Shown here: positions 63,692 through 64,000 of the stretch, piece after piece
Numbering within the stretch: the stretch's first letter is position 1
Layout of the letters: every line of letters begins with the position of its first letter
From: Sphingobacterium sp. LZ7M1
GTDB taxonomy: Bacteria; Bacteroidota; Bacteroidia; Sphingobacteriales; Sphingobacteriaceae
DNA length: 64,000 nucleotides
NCBI RefSeq assembly: GCF_024296865.1
Contig: NZ_CP101134.1
Coordinates: 1,426,001 to 1,490,000 of the forward strand
Direction of reading: 5' to 3'
Position numbers and translations under genes: made by a program
Notes under the pieces: generated by a model
Database searches by the model: none
What the model was told of the DNA's origin: nothing
Seen by the model: the letters and a program-made list of their open reading frames with translations, nothing else

Positions 63692-63886
63692 TTATCTAAC
63701 TACACGTACATTGATTGCATTAATTCCTTTAGGACCACTTTCAGTATCAAACGTAACATTGTCATTTTCTCTGATTTCGTGTACTAAACCTGTTGAATGT
63801 ACGAATACATCTTTTCCTCCTTCGTTTGGAGTGATAAAACCGAATCCTTTAGTTACGTTAAAGAATTTTACTTTTCCTTCTTGCAT
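63692..63886 (-). CDS. Cold-shock protein CspA family
   Basis: A 64-residue single cold-shock domain. RNP motifs KGFGFI and VFVH are present (GKVKFFNVTKGFGFITPNEGGKDVFVHSTGL). Such proteins melt RNA structures at low temperature. It follows the DEAD-box helicase gene on the same strand by only 26 bp, so the pair may be co-expressed for RNA remodelling in the cold. Confidence 0.95.
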   Translation of the reverse strand: MQEGKVKFFNVTKGFGFITPNEGGKDVFVHSTGLVHEIRENDNVTFDTESGPKGINAINVRVVR

Positions 63887-63912
63887 GGTATTATTATTTA
63901 CTTACTTAATTA

Positions 63913-64000
63913 TTAATTCGTTTCTAGTTGGAAGCCAATCAGTTTTTGGATTCCATGTAATGCTTTTTTCTCTTCTTCGCTGCAGAAAGAATAAGCATGG
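63913..64000 (-). CDS. 3' end of a DEAD-box RNA helicase gene, truncated by the window edge
   Basis: The minus strand from the window edge reads HAYSFCSEEEKKALHGIQKL and ends IGFQLETN at a TAA stop at 63913-63915. AYSFCSEEEKxxLxxIQKLIG is the end of the helicase core in RhlE-type DEAD-box proteins of Bacteroidota. Only about 29 codons are visible, so the call rests on this short signature and on the neighbouring cspA gene. The rest lies beyond the window. Confidence 0.7.
   Translation of the reverse strand, partial: HAYSFCSEEEKKALHGIQKLIGFQLETN

Overview
The window looks like chromosomal DNA of a Sphingobacteriaceae bacterium (Bacteroidota), close to Sphingobacterium or Pedobacter. Support comes from the Bacteroidota-only ribosomal protein THX, promoters of the TTTG-N18-20-TAnnTTTG type, mostly weak Shine-Dalgarno sites, FHS-family sugar permeases, GH92 mannosidases and several DUFs typical of the phylum. 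I see no rRNA, canonical tRNA, CRISPR array, transposase or prophage. No SusC/SusD pair is present despite several secreted glycosidases.

1-5.6 kb holds housekeeping and transport genes: the 3' part of guaB, a 41-residue THX gene, a sodium:amino-acid symporter, nhaA and a DUF389 membrane protein. 5.6-13.3 kb is an AraC-controlled operon for oxidative L-fucose catabolism: FHS permease, mutarotase, UxaA-type dehydratase, SDR, FAH hydrolase, fuconolactonase and a second SDR. 13.3-24 kb is a second sugar module with a LacI regulator: DUF2961/GH172 enzyme, DUF6786 lipoprotein, FucI isomerase, another FHS permease, an AraB-like kinase and an unassigned alpha/alpha-toroid glycosidase. L-fucose isomerase also acts on D-arabinose, AraB-type kinases take D-ribulose, and no aldolase is present, so D-arabinose or D-arabinan is a plausible substrate.

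24-31.7 kb has crcB, a second AraC regulator, about 1 kb of repeats (REP-like palindromes and a 45-bp minisatellite), a DUF6702 protein, a HupE/UreJ-M1 peptidase pair, and a GNAT-TetR pair.

31.7-36.3 kb is the most interesting locus. A WYL-domain regulator is transcribed away from a slipin (SPFH) gene and an rtcB RNA ligase gene. The 814-bp gap between them has two copies of one palindromic operator (arms ACTACGCA / TGCGTAGT). It also has about 560 bp of non-coding sequence with strong RNA secondary structure: a tRNA-like module (perfect T-arm, three-way junction, encoded CCA) and a 3' domain closed by a 16-bp helix. I read this as an RNA-repair or RNA-damage-response operon with its own tRNA-mimicking non-coding RNA. 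Function is inferred, not shown.

36.3-42.4 kb is a complete thiamin operon on the minus strand (thiS-thiC-thiE-like-thiE-thiG-thiH-thiF) behind a clear TPP riboswitch. 42.4-50.3 kb carries a carboxypeptidase-regulatory-like secreted protein, an EamA exporter, small hypothetical genes, a TPR sensor kinase with response regulator, and a LuxR regulator. 50.3-63 kb is an alpha-mannoside module: SMP-30 lactonase, HpcH aldolase, ManA-like isomerase, two GH92 enzymes, an MFS sugar porter, an alpha/alpha-toroid lipoprotein and a GntR regulator. The window ends with two cold-shock-domain genes and the 3' end of a DEAD-box helicase gene.
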